Source: an uncultured Sphingomonadaceae bacterium | GTDB taxonomy: Bacteria; Pseudomonadota; Alphaproteobacteria; Sphingomonadales; Sphingomonadaceae | Direction of reading: 5' to 3' | Length of the DNA: 64,000 bases | NCBI GenBank assembly: GCA_947495985.1 | Contig: CANMBD010000001.1 | Span: 1,488,001 to 1,552,000 of the forward strand | Shown: positions 28,379 through 38,255 of the stretch, in pieces | Layout: every line of letters begins with the position of its first letter | Position numbering within the stretch: the stretch's first letter is position 1 | Made by a program: the position numbers and the translations under genes | The notes under the pieces: generated by a model | Database searches by the model: none | What the model was told of the DNA's origin: nothing | The model's input: only the letters and a program-made list of their open reading frames with translations

Positions 28379-29275
28379 TCAATCATCCTCTGTTAGTCGC
28401 TGTAATATTGCCTCTCCCATACGGGCGTGTCGCGGCGTATCTTTTCGTCCTGTCGCTGCTAAAATAACACCAAAGAAAACGGCCCATGCCTTTGTCCGAG
28501 CAATCGTTGGATTGCTCATACCGTATAGATCTATCGCATTCTTCCGAGATTGGGCGTTTGATATCAATCCCCAAATGGAAGCTAGATCGGTGGCAGGGTC
28601 ACCAGCACACATATCTCCCCAATCAATAAAAGCAGAGATACTGCCGCCATCGACCAAAACATTTCGTGCATGAATATCTCCAGCAATCCACGTCTTCGGA
28701 ACATCTATTTTCGCCTTCAGGCCCTTTTCCCAAATTCTCGTAACCGAAGATGTAATTAGTGAAGTTTCTGTTGACAGAACATCCATGCGTTTTTCGGTGT
28801 CAATTTGCTTCTGAACCAAAGGGCAGTCCCGCACAGAGTTCTTTGGTGCATTCGCTGGGAGTTCGATGGAATGCAGTGCTTTCAGAAAATCCACTAAACG
28901 GCGATATTCTGATGGGATAGGTGGTGACACGTCGGCTGCCTCGCCCGGCAGCCAGTGAAGTACGCTCCAATGATAAGGATAGCCTTTGTCAGGTTTGCCA
29001 ACCCTGATTGGGGTAGGAATTGGAAGCGGCAATAGCGGGGCCAATTCCGGAAGCCATTTTTGTTCGCTTAAAATAAGCGGCTCAGCAACAGCACGGCGGG
29101 GCATTCTAAGGGCGAGATCATCACCCAATTTGACCATGACGTTGTCCCAACCGAATTCCATGATCTTGATTGGCAAGCTCGCGAGATCCTGATGCTGTGA
29201 TTCTAGAAGCGCTCGGATAAGCTTGGAATCTATATCAACTTCGGCGGGTGGGGTTGAAGGTGCATCTGAACTCAT
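28379..29275 (-). CDS. Aminoglycoside phosphotransferase (APH)-family protein
   Basis: 298 residues. Small-molecule kinase fold: N-lobe MEFGWDNVMVKLGDDLALRMPRR, hinge YHWSVLHWLPGEAAD, catalytic loop AGDIHARNVLV (D-x4-N) and metal-binding IDWGDMCAGDPATDL, a DFG equivalent. It resembles APH(3')/choline-kinase-like enzymes. Chromosomal members often phosphorylate metabolites rather than antibiotics, so resistance is not implied. It stands alone, framed by repeat copies 4 and 5. Confidence 0.87.
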   Translation of the reverse strand: MSSDAPSTPPAEVDIDSKLIRALLESQHQDLASLPIKIMEFGWDNVMVKLGDDLALRMPRRAVAEPLILSEQKWLPELAPLLPLPIPTPIRVGKPDKGYPYHWSVLHWLPGEAADVSPPIPSEYRRLVDFLKALHSIELPANAPKNSVRDCPLVQKQIDTEKRMDVLSTETSLITSSVTRIWEKGLKAKIDVPKTWIAGDIHARNVLVDGGSISAFIDWGDMCAGDPATDLASIWGLISNAQSRKNAIDLYGMSNPTIARTKAWAVFFGVILAATGRKDTPRHARMGEAILQRLTEDD

Positions 29276-29333
29276 CCGCTATCGATACATCATCACCGAA
29301 AAAGAGAATAGCTTCGATTGGGACAATTCCTGA

Positions 29334-29360
29334 TGTCCGCTTTTGCGCCCAAAGCGGACA
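29334..29360. repeat. Dispersed palindromic repeat, copy 5
   Basis: TGTCCGCTTT, loop TGCGCCC, AAAGCGGACA: perfect 10-base arms, probably closest to the family consensus. It lies 29 bases past the stop of the acyl-CoA ligase gene. Confidence 0.8.
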
Positions 29361-29389
29361 CTAGCGGGACATTATTGTTCAACAGCCCC

Positions 29390-30976
29390 TCAATTCACAC
29401 CCCGGTCTTTGCCCTCCCAATAAGGGGCGCGCAATTCGCGGCGTAATATCTTGCCGCTCGCATTGCGGGGCAATTCCGGGATCACATCGACCGATTTCGG
29501 TACCTTGAACCCGGCAATCCGCTCTCTCGCCCAGCTTATCACGCTGTCCGCATCAATTTCGCCTGCATCGGGCTTGGGAGAAACGACGGCTTTCACCGCT
29601 TCGCCCCATTTCTCATCGGGGATACCGATCACTGCGACTTCGTTGACCTGCGGGTGGCCGAAAATCGCGTTCTCAACCTCCGCTGGATAGACGTTCTCAC
29701 CACCGGAGATGATCATGTCCTTCACCCGGTCCTTGATGTAAAAATAGCCATCTTCGTCCATGATCGCAGCGTCGCCGGTATAGAGCCAGCCATCACTGTC
29801 CACTGTCTCGGCAGTCTTTTCCGGATTATTGAAGTAATGCAGCATGTTAAGGCCGGATCGTGTGGCAATTTCTCCGATAGTATTTGGTGGAACTTCATTG
29901 TGCTGCTCGTCCACAATGCGCAGTTCAACGCCGGGCAGCGGGATACCGATACCGCGCATCCGGTCATTCCCAGCCGGATCGTGATCTTCCGGCGGCAGGA
30001 TGCACACCGTACCGGTAGTTTCGGTCATGCCATATTGCTGACAGAATAAGGCTTGGGGCATGGTCTGGATACACTGGCGCAGCAATTCCAGCGGGATTGG
30101 TGCTGCACCATAGGTCACGGACCGCACGCTTGAAAAATCCGTGTCCTTGGCGCGCGGCCAGTTGACAAGCATTTGCAGCGCGGTCGGCACCAGGAAGAAC
30201 TGGTTCAGCCCCTTGTCCACGCAATCAAGCACAGTGTCGGGATGAAATTCGGGAATGACCATCATCGTGGCGCCATTGTAAAAGGCGATGGGGCCAATGC
30301 CGGACCCGGCAATATGTGCGCAGGGCATTACCGCCAGCGTGCTGTCGTCCGGACCGATATCAATCCACGCATGTTCCGGCTTATTCTCGACCAGCGGGCG
30401 CATTTTGAACAGATTGTCATTGGTGAGCACCACGCCCTTTGGATTGCCGGTGGTGCCAGATGTGTAGAGCTGCAACACGCCCTCAGAGGGATTGGTGGCA
30501 GGTAGATCGCGGGGCTGAGTCTTGACCAACCACTCATCAAGTGCTTGCAGGCCGTCTGCTTCCCCCGCAACCAATATCATTTTGACCGTTCCCGCTTCGG
30601 CCGCAGCCTGCTTCGCGGTTTCGGCAAATTCCGGTTCGCAAATCACAAGCGCTGCCTGAGAATCTCTCAATACATAGGCAACTTCCGGCGCTGCAAGTCG
30701 CCATCCAATCGGTGCGATCACGGCGCCTGCGCGGCTAGCGGCAGCAAATAGGGTGAAATAGAGCGCGCTATTCTTACCAAGCCAACAGATGCGGTCGCCC
30801 TTTTTGAAGCCAGAACCGGCAAAGGCCCGTGCATAATCAGTGACAATCCGGTCAAGCTCCGCATAGGTCACCACCCCCGCCGCATCATCCAGTGCGATAT
30901 TGTCTGGCAGGCGCTCTGCCCAATAGGCGATGGATGATCCCATGCACCGGCGGATTTCTGGTGTTTCGTTTGACAT
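29390..30976 (-). CDS. Acyl-CoA synthetase (AMP-forming, fatty-acid--CoA ligase type)
   Basis: 528 residues from ATG 30976, five bases behind AAGGAG; a GTG at 30982 is too close to that site. ANL superfamily motifs: A3 P-loop LYTSGTTGNPKGVVLTNDNL, A5 QQYGMTETTG, A7 GWLYTGDAAIMDEDGYFYIKDR and A10 PRNASGKILRRELR with the catalytic Lys. It activates a carboxylic acid as acyl-AMP and then acyl-CoA; chain length and substrate are not readable. A perfect 16-base palindrome (31006-31021) sits in its promoter, suggesting control by a TetR-type repressor encoded elsewhere. Confidence 0.93.
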   Translation of the reverse strand: MSNETPEIRRCMGSSIAYWAERLPDNIALDDAAGVVTYAELDRIVTDYARAFAGSGFKKGDRICWLGKNSALYFTLFAAASRAGAVIAPIGWRLAAPEVAYVLRDSQAALVICEPEFAETAKQAAAEAGTVKMILVAGEADGLQALDEWLVKTQPRDLPATNPSEGVLQLYTSGTTGNPKGVVLTNDNLFKMRPLVENKPEHAWIDIGPDDSTLAVMPCAHIAGSGIGPIAFYNGATMMVIPEFHPDTVLDCVDKGLNQFFLVPTALQMLVNWPRAKDTDFSSVRSVTYGAAPIPLELLRQCIQTMPQALFCQQYGMTETTGTVCILPPEDHDPAGNDRMRGIGIPLPGVELRIVDEQHNEVPPNTIGEIATRSGLNMLHYFNNPEKTAETVDSDGWLYTGDAAIMDEDGYFYIKDRVKDMIISGGENVYPAEVENAIFGHPQVNEVAVIGIPDEKWGEAVKAVVSPKPDAGEIDADSVISWARERIAGFKVPKSVDVIPELPRNASGKILRRELRAPYWEGKDRGVN

Positions 30977-31005
30977 GCCCACTCCTTAATCTCTTTTGCG
31001 CGACG

Positions 31006-31021
31006 TTAAGCGGTCGCTTAA
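31006..31021. promoter_or_regulatory. TetR-type operator palindrome upstream of the acyl-CoA ligase
   Basis: TTAAGCG, GT, CGCTTAA: perfect 7-base arms, 29 bases before the ligase start and in the 80-base gap behind the DUF938 gene. TAAGCG-type half-sites are common for TetR repressors of acyl-CoA metabolism. No candidate regulator is adjacent. Confidence 0.7.
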
Positions 31022-31056
31022 ATCAAGGCAAGAGCGTTGACGTTACGGCAACGGGG

Positions 31057-31704
31057 TCAATCGCGCCGATAAATCAGCGACAGGTTATTGGCTGGCATTT
31101 CAACGAGGTCGGTGCGTGTGAAACCGTTTTTCTCCGCCAGCGCATCCATGTCATCAACTTCGCGGATACCCCAGCGCAAATCGCGGCTCTTAAGGCTGCG
31201 GTCGAAATCCAGATTACCCTGCGCGGTCGGTGCATCGCCGCGGAAATAAGGACCGTAGAGAAAGAAACTGCTGCCCGGCTGCAGCAGGCGCGCCGCCTTC
31301 TCAAACAGCCCGATAGACGCCTCCCAAGGTGCGATATGAACCATGTTGATGCACAGGATCGCAGAAGGTTTTGCAATGTCCCATTGTGGCGCGAGCGCAT
31401 CAAGTTGCAGCGGCGGCAGGACATTGCCCACCCCTGCCCGCTTCGTCCAGGCGGCAATGGAGCGGCAACTATCCGGGTCGGGATCGCTAGGCTGCCATGT
31501 CAGGCCCGGAAATTTCTCACCGAAATAGACCGCATGTTCGCCCGTGCCGCTGGCAATTTCCAGCACGGTGCCACTATCAGGTAACACATCCTGCAGCACC
31601 GCAATGATCGCATCGCGGTTGCGCAGAGTGGCGGGGGCGTGCTTTTCATCCTCCGGGACAGCCTGATCGCGGAACCATGGGGTGGAATCGCCCTCATTTG
31701 TCAT
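31057..31704 (-). CDS. DUF938 family SAM-dependent methyltransferase-like protein
   Basis: 215 residues from ATG 31704, which overlaps the symporter 3' end by 11 bases and has GAGGAG before it. The SAM-binding motif is VLEIASGTGEHAVYFGEKFPGLTWQPSDPD; further family blocks are AILCINMVHIAPWEA and FFLYGPYFRGDAPTA. DUF938 proteins have the class I methyltransferase fold with unknown substrate. Translational coupling to the transporter gene suggests a shared operon read from the gcv side. Confidence 0.9.
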   Translation of the reverse strand: MTNEGDSTPWFRDQAVPEDEKHAPATLRNRDAIIAVLQDVLPDSGTVLEIASGTGEHAVYFGEKFPGLTWQPSDPDPDSCRSIAAWTKRAGVGNVLPPLQLDALAPQWDIAKPSAILCINMVHIAPWEASIGLFEKAARLLQPGSSFFLYGPYFRGDAPTAQGNLDFDRSLKSRDLRWGIREVDDMDALAEKNGFTRTDLVEMPANNLSLIYRRD

Positions 31705-32680
31705 CAAAGCGCTCCTCGATGGGTTGCCGCCGCCAGATCGCGGCAAGAAAACTGCCAATGACCACATGATAGACCGCTGAGATCGCGCTGGGAACCGGCG
31801 CGAGAGCCGCTTGCATAGGATTTGCAAATTGCGCAGCGAAGGCGGGCGTCGATGCAAGACTGGAACCCAGACCGCTATTTTGCATACCGACCTCAATACT
31901 GATTGTCCGTCGTTCTCCGACACCAAAGCCCAAAGCCCGCGTCAGGATATATCCCAGCCCGAACCCGAAAACATGAAGCAGCAGCACGGCCAGCATCAAT
32001 ATACCAAAATGTTCCTGTATCAGGGCTTTGGAATTGGCGATGATGGCACCGACGATCAATACGATCACGATGACCGATGCGAGCGGAGAGACTATTGCGA
32101 TTTTCGCCGTCGCTTTGGGAAAATAGCGGTTGAGCAGCACACCGGCGATCACCGGCAACAGCACGATCGAGACCATGTTGATGAATAGGTTCCACTGATC
32201 AATCTCGACAAATTTTCCCGCCAGCCAGCCGGTGAGCAGCGGGGTGGCGACAACCGCGATCAGTGTCGAGGCCATGGTCATAGTCACGGATAGCGCGAGA
32301 TTGGCATTGGCGAGATAGGCTACAACATTGGATGCCGTGCCACCCGGACAGCAGGATACGAGGATCAGCCCGACCGCCAGTCCGGTTTCCAGACCCGCCA
32401 GCATCGCAATGGAAATCCCGGCAAGCGGCATGACCGTGAATTGCAAGACAACGCCTGCCCCTACACATTTGGGAATACGGGCAATGCGTTTGAAATCATC
32501 AAAGGACAGCGTCAGGCCCATGCCAAGCATGATAAGGCCCAGCATAACGCTGATCAGCGGCTGGCCCAATGGCCGGAAGCGTCCGTCCACCACCCAGAGA
32601 AAATGCTCTGGTATGAACCAAGCCCAAGCTGTGCCTAGGACCGTCCACAGCGCAAACAGGTTCGTTAAGCGCTGTATCAT
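31694..32680 (-). CDS. Bile acid:sodium symporter family (BASS) transporter
   Basis: 328 residues from ATG 32680. About ten membrane segments; the family motifs LVSCCPGGTASNVVAYLANANLALSV and ISIEVGMQNSGLGSSLA form the crossing discontinuous helices and Na+ sites. Bacterial members carry 2-oxo acids, pantothenate precursors or other organic acids rather than bile acids. It begins 32 bases after gcvPB and could be expressed with the glycine-cleavage genes. Confidence 0.91.
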   Translation of the reverse strand: MIQRLTNLFALWTVLGTAWAWFIPEHFLWVVDGRFRPLGQPLISVMLGLIMLGMGLTLSFDDFKRIARIPKCVGAGVVLQFTVMPLAGISIAMLAGLETGLAVGLILVSCCPGGTASNVVAYLANANLALSVTMTMASTLIAVVATPLLTGWLAGKFVEIDQWNLFINMVSIVLLPVIAGVLLNRYFPKATAKIAIVSPLASVIVIVLIVGAIIANSKALIQEHFGILMLAVLLLHVFGFGLGYILTRALGFGVGERRTISIEVGMQNSGLGSSLASTPAFAAQFANPMQAALAPVPSAISAVYHVVIGSFLAAIWRRQPIEERFDDK

Positions 32681-32712
32681 TCTGCCCCCCAAAACCGGCT
32701 GTCAGTCAGCCT

Positions 32713-34296
32713 TCACTCGGCTGCTTCAGCATATTCCTCCGGTTCTTGCCAGACCAAAATCGGTTTGCGGGCAGCTTGCGTCTCGTCCAGCCGACGGCGC
32801 GGAGCGAAATGCGGCGCGGATTTGAGCAATTCATCACCCGCCTTGGCGCGTTCGGCCACCGACCGCAGAGCGCCGATAAACTGGTCAATCGCCGCCTTGC
32901 TTTCCGTTTCCGTTGGCTCGACCAGCATCGCACCGTGGACAACTAGTGGGAAATACATGGTCATCGGATGATAGCCCTCGTCGATCAGGCCCTTGGCGAG
33001 ATCAAGTGTAGTCAGGCCATTGGCAAAGCCATTGTCCGAGAACAAGGCCTCATGCATGCACGGTCCTGACTTGGCGAATGGAGCCTCGAGTACATCCTCC
33101 ATGCTACGCAGCACATAGTTCGCGTTGAGCACAGCGTCCTCGGACACCTGTTTCAGGCCATCGGAACCATGGCTGAGCATATAGGTCAAAGCCCGCGTAA
33201 ACATTCCCATCTGTCCATGAAAGGCGACCATGCGGCCAAAACTGCTTTCGTGATGGTCTTCGGCGGTTTCCTCTTCGACGAGATGGAAATGGCCCTCTTC
33301 GGTTTTCTCAACAAAGGGCAGAGGTGCGAATGGTTCCAGCGCTTCGGAGAAGACCACCGGACCCGAACCCGGCCCGCCGCCGCCATGCGGGGTAGAGAAG
33401 GTTTTGTGCAAATTGATATGCATCGCATCAATGCCAAGATCGCCCGGACGTACCCGTCCAACAATCGCATTGAAATTGGCTCCGTCACAATAGACCAGAC
33501 CGCCGGCTTCATGCACCGCATCGGAAATAGCTTTCATATCCGGTTCAAACAGCCCGCATGTGTTAGGGTTGGTGATCATCACACCGGCCACATCGGGGCC
33601 GAGGCGTGCTTTGAGGGCGTCAAGATCGACACGGCCGCTGGCATTGGCGGGGATATCCTCCACCTTATAACCTGCAAAAGCTGCCGTAGCCGGATTGGTA
33701 CCATGGGCACTTTCCGGCACCAGGATAACTTCGCGCGCATCACCGCGGGCTTCCAGCGCCGAACGGATCGCCAGAATGCCGCACAATTCTCCATGGGCAC
33801 CCGCCTTCGGGCTCATCGCAACGGCAGGCATGCCGGTTAGCGTCTTGAGCCATTCCGCCAGTTGATAAATAGTTTCCAGCGCGCCCTGTACACTGTCCAC
33901 GGGTTGCAATGGATGAATGTCCGAAAAGCCTTTCAAACGCGCCATTTTTTCATTGAGGCGCGGGTTATGCTTCATGGTGCAGCTGCCCAAAGGAAACAGA
34001 CCCACATCAATAGCATAGTTCTGACGGCTGAGCCGCGTATAGTGCCGCACGGCCTCTGCTTCGGACAGCCCGGGGATGCCGATGGGTTCGTCCCGGTCGA
34101 GACCGCCGAGACGGCTCTCCGCCGATGGCGCTGCGGGCAAGTCGACGCCGCTGCGGTCAGGTGATCCGGTTTCGAAAATCAATGGCTCATCAACCATCAG
34201 CGCGCGGTTGCCGGTATGGGTCTTTAGCGCACCTGAATCTGGCGCAATGATATTCTCTTCCTGTTTCGTCGGACGGCCTTCGGTGAGCATGCTCAT
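32713..34296 (-). CDS. gcvPB: Glycine dehydrogenase (decarboxylating) subunit 2
   Basis: 527 residues. C-terminal half of the P-protein in the split form. The PLP lysine is Lys298 in [20 protein letters not shown]; the region [16 protein letters not shown] is family-specific. With GcvPA it decarboxylates glycine and loads the methylamine onto GcvH-lipoate. The start overlaps the gcvPA stop (ATGA), fitting a heterotetramer made in equal amounts. Confidence 0.98.
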   Translation of the reverse strand: MSMLTEGRPTKQEENIIAPDSGALKTHTGNRALMVDEPLIFETGSPDRSGVDLPAAPSAESRLGGLDRDEPIGIPGLSEAEAVRHYTRLSRQNYAIDVGLFPLGSCTMKHNPRLNEKMARLKGFSDIHPLQPVDSVQGALETIYQLAEWLKTLTGMPAVAMSPKAGAHGELCGILAIRSALEARGDAREVILVPESAHGTNPATAAFAGYKVEDIPANASGRVDLDALKARLGPDVAGVMITNPNTCGLFEPDMKAISDAVHEAGGLVYCDGANFNAIVGRVRPGDLGIDAMHINLHKTFSTPHGGGGPGSGPVVFSEALEPFAPLPFVEKTEEGHFHLVEEETAEDHHESSFGRMVAFHGQMGMFTRALTYMLSHGSDGLKQVSEDAVLNANYVLRSMEDVLEAPFAKSGPCMHEALFSDNGFANGLTTLDLAKGLIDEGYHPMTMYFPLVVHGAMLVEPTETESKAAIDQFIGALRSVAERAKAGDELLKSAPHFAPRRRLDETQAARKPILVWQEPEEYAEAAE

Positions 34297-35651
34297 GCCA
34301 ATTCTCCTTCCAGCGCTGTCGCCAGCGCTTCTACATCCTCGTCGCTGGTCGTCTCCGTCACTGCCACGACCAGCCCGTGGGCCAACGCGCTTTCATCCGG
34401 ATAGAGGCGGCCGAGCGACACGCCGGCTAGGATTTTCTGATCCGCCAGCTTGCGAACAATCGGCCGTGTATCTTTATCAAGAACCAGAGTGAACTCATTG
34501 AAAAAGCTGTCATTCAAAAGCGACACGCCCTTGATCTGCGCCAGGCGATCTGCAGCGACGACGGCTTTTTTGTGGTTCAGCATTGCGAGGTCACGCAAGC
34601 CTTTTTCACCCAGCAAGGTCATATGTGCCGTAAAGGCCAGTGCGCAAAGCCCGCTGTTGGTGCAGATATTGGATGTCGCTTTCTCGCGACGAATATGCTG
34701 CTCGCGCGTCGACAGGGTCAGCACGAAACCGCGCTTGCCTTCTGCATCGACCGTCTCGCCGCACAGACGTCCCGGCATCTGCCGCACATATTTCTGTTTG
34801 CAGCCAAACAGACCCACATAAGGTCCACCAAATTGCAGGCCGACGCCAAGCGACTGCCCTTCGCCAACGACGATATCCGCGTCCATCTGACCTGGCGCCT
34901 TGATCGCACCCAGGGCGACAGGTTCTGTCACAACAGCAATCAGCAACGCCTTGTGACTATGGGCTTTTTCCGCGAGGACAGACATATCAGCGATGCGCCC
35001 CAAAATATCGGGATATTGCACGACGACACAGCTGGTATCGTCATCAATCTGGTCGAGCAGATCCGCGCCATCGGTCGCCGCTTCCAATGTCGGCGCTTCG
35101 CTCACCAACTGGTCCTTGGTAAAGCGTGCCATGGTCTTTGCGACCGACACATAATGCGGATGCAGGCCGGAAGAGAGAACCGCCTTGCCACGTTTGGTAA
35201 TCCGCCGCGCCATCACAATCGCTTCCCAGCAAGCAGTGGAGCCGTCATACATGGATGCATTGGCAACATCGACACCGAACAGCCGCGCAACTTGCGTCTG
35301 AAACTCAAACAGGGTCTGCAATGTCCCTTGCGCAATTTCCGGTTGATAGGGTGTGTACGCGGTCAGAAACTCTCCGCGCTGGATGATGTGATCAACGCTG
35401 GCAGGCACATGGTGGCGATAGGCCCCCGCCCCCAGAAAGAACGGCATATCACCGGCGGCTGAATTATTCTTGGCCAGCTTCTTCATATGCGCTTCGACCG
35501 CCATTTCCCCGGCATGCATGGGAAGATCACGGATCGGACCATCCAGCCGCGCATCCTCTGGCACATCCACGAAAAGCTCGTCGATGCTGCTGGCGCCGAT
35601 TGTCGTCAGCATATCCTGACGGTCATTCGGAGTTAGCGGTAAATAGCGCAT
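34293..35651 (-). CDS. gcvPA: Glycine dehydrogenase (decarboxylating) subunit 1
   Basis: 452 residues, the N-terminal half of the split P-protein. [54 protein letters not shown] and [17 protein letters not shown] are strong family blocks. GAGGAA lies 6 bases before the ATG, which is 17 bases after gcvH. It shares the PLP active site with GcvPB. Confidence 0.98.
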   Translation of the reverse strand: MRYLPLTPNDRQDMLTTIGASSIDELFVDVPEDARLDGPIRDLPMHAGEMAVEAHMKKLAKNNSAAGDMPFFLGAGAYRHHVPASVDHIIQRGEFLTAYTPYQPEIAQGTLQTLFEFQTQVARLFGVDVANASMYDGSTACWEAIVMARRITKRGKAVLSSGLHPHYVSVAKTMARFTKDQLVSEAPTLEAATDGADLLDQIDDDTSCVVVQYPDILGRIADMSVLAEKAHSHKALLIAVVTEPVALGAIKAPGQMDADIVVGEGQSLGVGLQFGGPYVGLFGCKQKYVRQMPGRLCGETVDAEGKRGFVLTLSTREQHIRREKATSNICTNSGLCALAFTAHMTLLGEKGLRDLAMLNHKKAVVAADRLAQIKGVSLLNDSFFNEFTLVLDKDTRPIVRKLADQKILAGVSLGRLYPDESALAHGLVVAVTETTSDEDVEALATALEGELA

Positions 35652-35668
35652 TTTTTATTCCTCAGTTT

Positions 35669-36040
35669 CTAGAGTCCGTCGACAAAGGCCTTGTAGGCTT
35701 TCTCATCCATCAGATCGTCGAGTTCGGATTTGTCAGACAGAGTGACCCGGAAAAACCAGCCATCTTCCTCGGCCGAGCTGTTCACCAGCGCCGGTTCGTC
35801 TTCCAGTGCATCATTCACTTCGACCACGGTTCCGGAAACCGCCGCATAAACATCGGAGGCGGCTTTCACGGACTCGACCACTGCGGCATCATCGCCCTGT
35901 GCCAGTTCCGCGCCGGTTTCAGGCGTTTCGACAAACACAATATCGCCCAATTGCTCTTGCGCATAATCGGTAATGCCGACGGTCGCGGTCTCGCCTTCGA
36001 CGTCCACCCACTCATGCTCATCCGTATAATATCGGCTCAT
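35669..36040 (-). CDS. gcvH: Glycine cleavage system H protein
   Basis: 123 residues. A lipoyl-bearing carrier that shuttles the aminomethyl group between P, T and L proteins. The lipoylation motif is [11 protein letters not shown] with Lys59; [17 protein letters not shown] is the other family hallmark. The gap to gcvT is 29 bases. Confidence 0.98.
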   Translation of the reverse strand: MSRYYTDEHEWVDVEGETATVGITDYAQEQLGDIVFVETPETGAELAQGDDAAVVESVKAASDVYAAVSGTVVEVNDALEDEPALVNSSAEEDGWFFRVTLSDKSELDDLMDEKAYKAFVDGL

Positions 36041-36069
36041 AGTCTCGTCCTTTTCCCTCTTCTAATCGT

Positions 36070-37215
36070 CTATAATTTCGGTTTGCGGTGATAGTTATGC
36101 GGCACAAAGGGCATGTCTGCGACGGTGCAGGATATCGCTTTGCCGCGTTGCTCCACGGTAATTTCGGTGCCCGTTTCGGCCAACACTGTCGGCACATAAG
36201 CCATCGCGATGGGTTTTTGCAGCGTCGGAGAGAAGCCACCGCTGGTGACAGCGCCAATGCTGTTGCCATCGGCATCGACCACGCTGGCGCCTTCGCGGAT
36301 AGGCTGGCGGCCGTTTACAAAAAGCCCCACGCGCTTTTTATCGGCCTTGTCCGGATATTGCGCCAATACCTGCTCAGCACCGGCAAAATTCCCCTCTTCC
36401 CGGCGCGCTTTAGATAGCGCAAAGTTCAAATTTGCTTCCACCGGCAAGACATCCGCATCCATATCATGGCCATAAAGCGGTAATCCTGCTTCCAGCCGCA
36501 AGCTATCACGTGCACCCAATCCAATAGCTTTGACCTCTTCCAAGGCACATAAGGCCACAGCTAGTTTTTCCGCATGCTCCGCCGGAACGCTGATCTCGAA
36601 GCCATCTTCGCCAGTATAACCGGATCGGCTGATGCCCAAGGGGATATCGCCCCACATAAAGGGCCCGGCTTCCATGAAATAAAGATCGGTTGGCACCGGC
36701 CAGTCAGGCTGCATCGGGCTTATGTTCAGCTTTGCCAGCGCTTCGGCAGCTTTCGGCCCTTGCAACGCCAGCAATGCGCTATCTTCCATATGACTCAGCG
36801 CAACATCGGATGGCAGTTGCGCGTTAAAATAAGCGATGTCGTCATGCTTGGTCGCACCATTGACCACCAGATAGAGATTACGGCCGGTATTGGTCACCAT
36901 CAGGTCGTCCAATATGCCGCCATCCTTCGCCAGCAGCAGCGTGTAGCGGATTTTGCCGGCACCCAGGGCGGAGATGTTGCCAGGAACAATCGCCTCCAGC
37001 GCGTCTGCCGCACCTTCACCATCCAATTGCACCTGCCCCATATGACTGACATCAAACAACCCTGCATTTTCACGGGTCCACAGATGTTCGGCCATCACGC
37101 CTTCAAACTGCACCGGCATTTCATAGCCCGCAAAGGGTACCATGCGCGCACCAAGGCTGCGGTGCCAGCTATCGAGCGGCAGTTTCTTCAATGTCTTGGT
37201 TTTATCATCACTCAT
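36070..37215 (-). CDS. gcvT: Aminomethyltransferase (glycine cleavage system T protein)
   Basis: 381 residues. It transfers the methylene group from H-protein to tetrahydrofolate, releasing ammonia. Folate-binding blocks: MVPFAGYEMPVQFEGVMAEH, NAGLFDVSHMGQV and GYTGEDGFEISVP. It is the first gene of gcvT-H-PA-PB; the tandem glycine riboswitch ends 54 bases upstream. The L protein (lpd) is not in the window. Confidence 0.98.
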   Translation of the reverse strand: MSDDKTKTLKKLPLDSWHRSLGARMVPFAGYEMPVQFEGVMAEHLWTRENAGLFDVSHMGQVQLDGEGAADALEAIVPGNISALGAGKIRYTLLLAKDGGILDDLMVTNTGRNLYLVVNGATKHDDIAYFNAQLPSDVALSHMEDSALLALQGPKAAEALAKLNISPMQPDWPVPTDLYFMEAGPFMWGDIPLGISRSGYTGEDGFEISVPAEHAEKLAVALCALEEVKAIGLGARDSLRLEAGLPLYGHDMDADVLPVEANLNFALSKARREEGNFAGAEQVLAQYPDKADKKRVGLFVNGRQPIREGASVVDADGNSIGAVTSGGFSPTLQKPIAMAYVPTVLAETGTEITVEQRGKAISCTVADMPFVPHNYHRKPKL

Positions 37216-37269
37216 TAAAAATTCCGCCCATGCATAAGGTACAGCTTACAGCAAAAGCCTGTAAAACTG

Positions 37270-37469
37270 CCCCCTCTGTCACGGAACCTGAGAGTTTCAT
37301 GGCACTGAATTAGCGGCCACTTACCCCTTCGGTGGCCCGCCATAGCTTTAGCGACGGTGGGCTCTTTCCAGAGTGCTTGTGAAGCTTATGCGGTCCATCG
37401 GCCTGAGAGTTTCCGGGGCGGTTGCTCCTTCGGCGGCCAAGCTTTTTATGGAGTTTGGCGCTCTCCCGC
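37270..37469 (-). promoter_or_regulatory. Tandem glycine riboswitch
   Basis: On the minus strand two aptamers are readable. The first has GGGAGAG (about 37467), CCGCCGAAGGAGCAA, GGAAACTCTCAGG and GGACCGC. The second has ACTCTGGAAAGAG, CCGAAGGGG, GAAACTCTCAGG and GACAGAGG (about 37271). The paired CCGAAGG and ACTCTCAGG blocks in a gcv leader are diagnostic. Glycine binding normally turns the operon on. The rest of the 362-base gap (37470-37577) should contain the promoter; none was assigned. Confidence 0.93.
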
Positions 37470-37577
37470 ATCGCTTCGTGATCTGTGCCTGCAAGGCGGC
37501 AATCAAAAGCAGCCGAAAGCGTGACCGAGCAGGCCTTGGGAGTCAATGATTCGATAGGTCGAAGGGCTGTAAAAATT

Positions 37578-38255
37578 TTACGCTGTTTCGCGATCCGCCC
37601 ATTTCCATATCTCATCATTTTCGTAGATAGTGTCGCCAGCCGCATCTTCGGTGAGCAGAGCCGCAATCGCCGCCGCGACATCCCGCCCATCAATTGACCG
37701 ATAACGCCGCAAGGAACCGTGTAGCAGCCGGTCCATCACCGGACTGGCAATGATTGCGAGACTTTCACCCAATCTTGCATCATTAGTCCGCTCCCCGCGC
37801 AACAAACCCGGTCTGATAATATCCAGCCGGTCAAATTGCTGTGCGCGCATCAACTCTTCGGCCTGCCCTTTGACTTTCAGGTAAAATTGCGAGGCCTGAG
37901 CATTTGCCATTGTCGAGGATACGGCAATGAACTGCCTTGCCCCCGCAGCCTTGGCGGCTTTCGCAACCGCTCCAACAAGATCGCGGTCAACCGCTGCAAA
38001 GGCCTCTTTCGAGCCGGCCTTTTTCATCGTGGAACCAAGACAGGAGACTGTTCGCACGGCTTTGGCATCAGCAATAATATCAGGCCATTGCTCGTTAGAC
38101 GCGACATGGATAGTGGCCGCACCATAGTCGCCGTCAAGCGGCTTACGAACCAGCAAGTGAAGCCCTTCATCGCGTCCATCCGCAATGAGCTTTCGGACAA
38201 GCAAGTTACCGATCAGACCAGTTGCTCCAACAATCAAAACGGGCTCGGCCATCAT
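37578..38255 (-). CDS. NAD(P)-binding atypical short-chain dehydrogenase-like protein
   Basis: 225 residues. Rossmann motif VLIVGATGLIGNLLVRKL; the HTATIP2/YbjT-like blocks VSCLGSTMKKAGSKEAF, FIAVSSTMANAQASQFYLKVKG (Y-x3-K present) and IIRPGLLRGERT. These are NADPH-binding proteins, often without known substrate. ATG 38255 overlaps the dgt stop (ATGA); the second ATG at 38252 has better spacing to GGGGA and may be the true start. Confidence 0.87.
   Translation of the reverse strand: MMAEPVLIVGATGLIGNLLVRKLIADGRDEGLHLLVRKPLDGDYGAATIHVASNEQWPDIIADAKAVRTVSCLGSTMKKAGSKEAFAAVDRDLVGAVAKAAKAAGARQFIAVSSTMANAQASQFYLKVKGQAEELMRAQQFDRLDIIRPGLLRGERTNDARLGESLAIIASPVMDRLLHGSLRRYRSIDGRDVAAAIAALLTEDAAGDTIYENDEIWKWADRETA

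Noticed and set aside
28379..29275. Antibiotic resistance gene
   Set aside because: The fold is that of aminoglycoside phosphotransferases, but no resistance subgroup motif or mobile context is present; most such chromosomal genes have other substrates.
34572..35462. 296-residue open frame on the plus strand
   Set aside because: Antisense shadow of gcvPA.
37310..37693. 127-residue open frame on the minus strand
   Set aside because: It overlaps the glycine riboswitch and the 3' end of the NAD(P)-binding protein gene.
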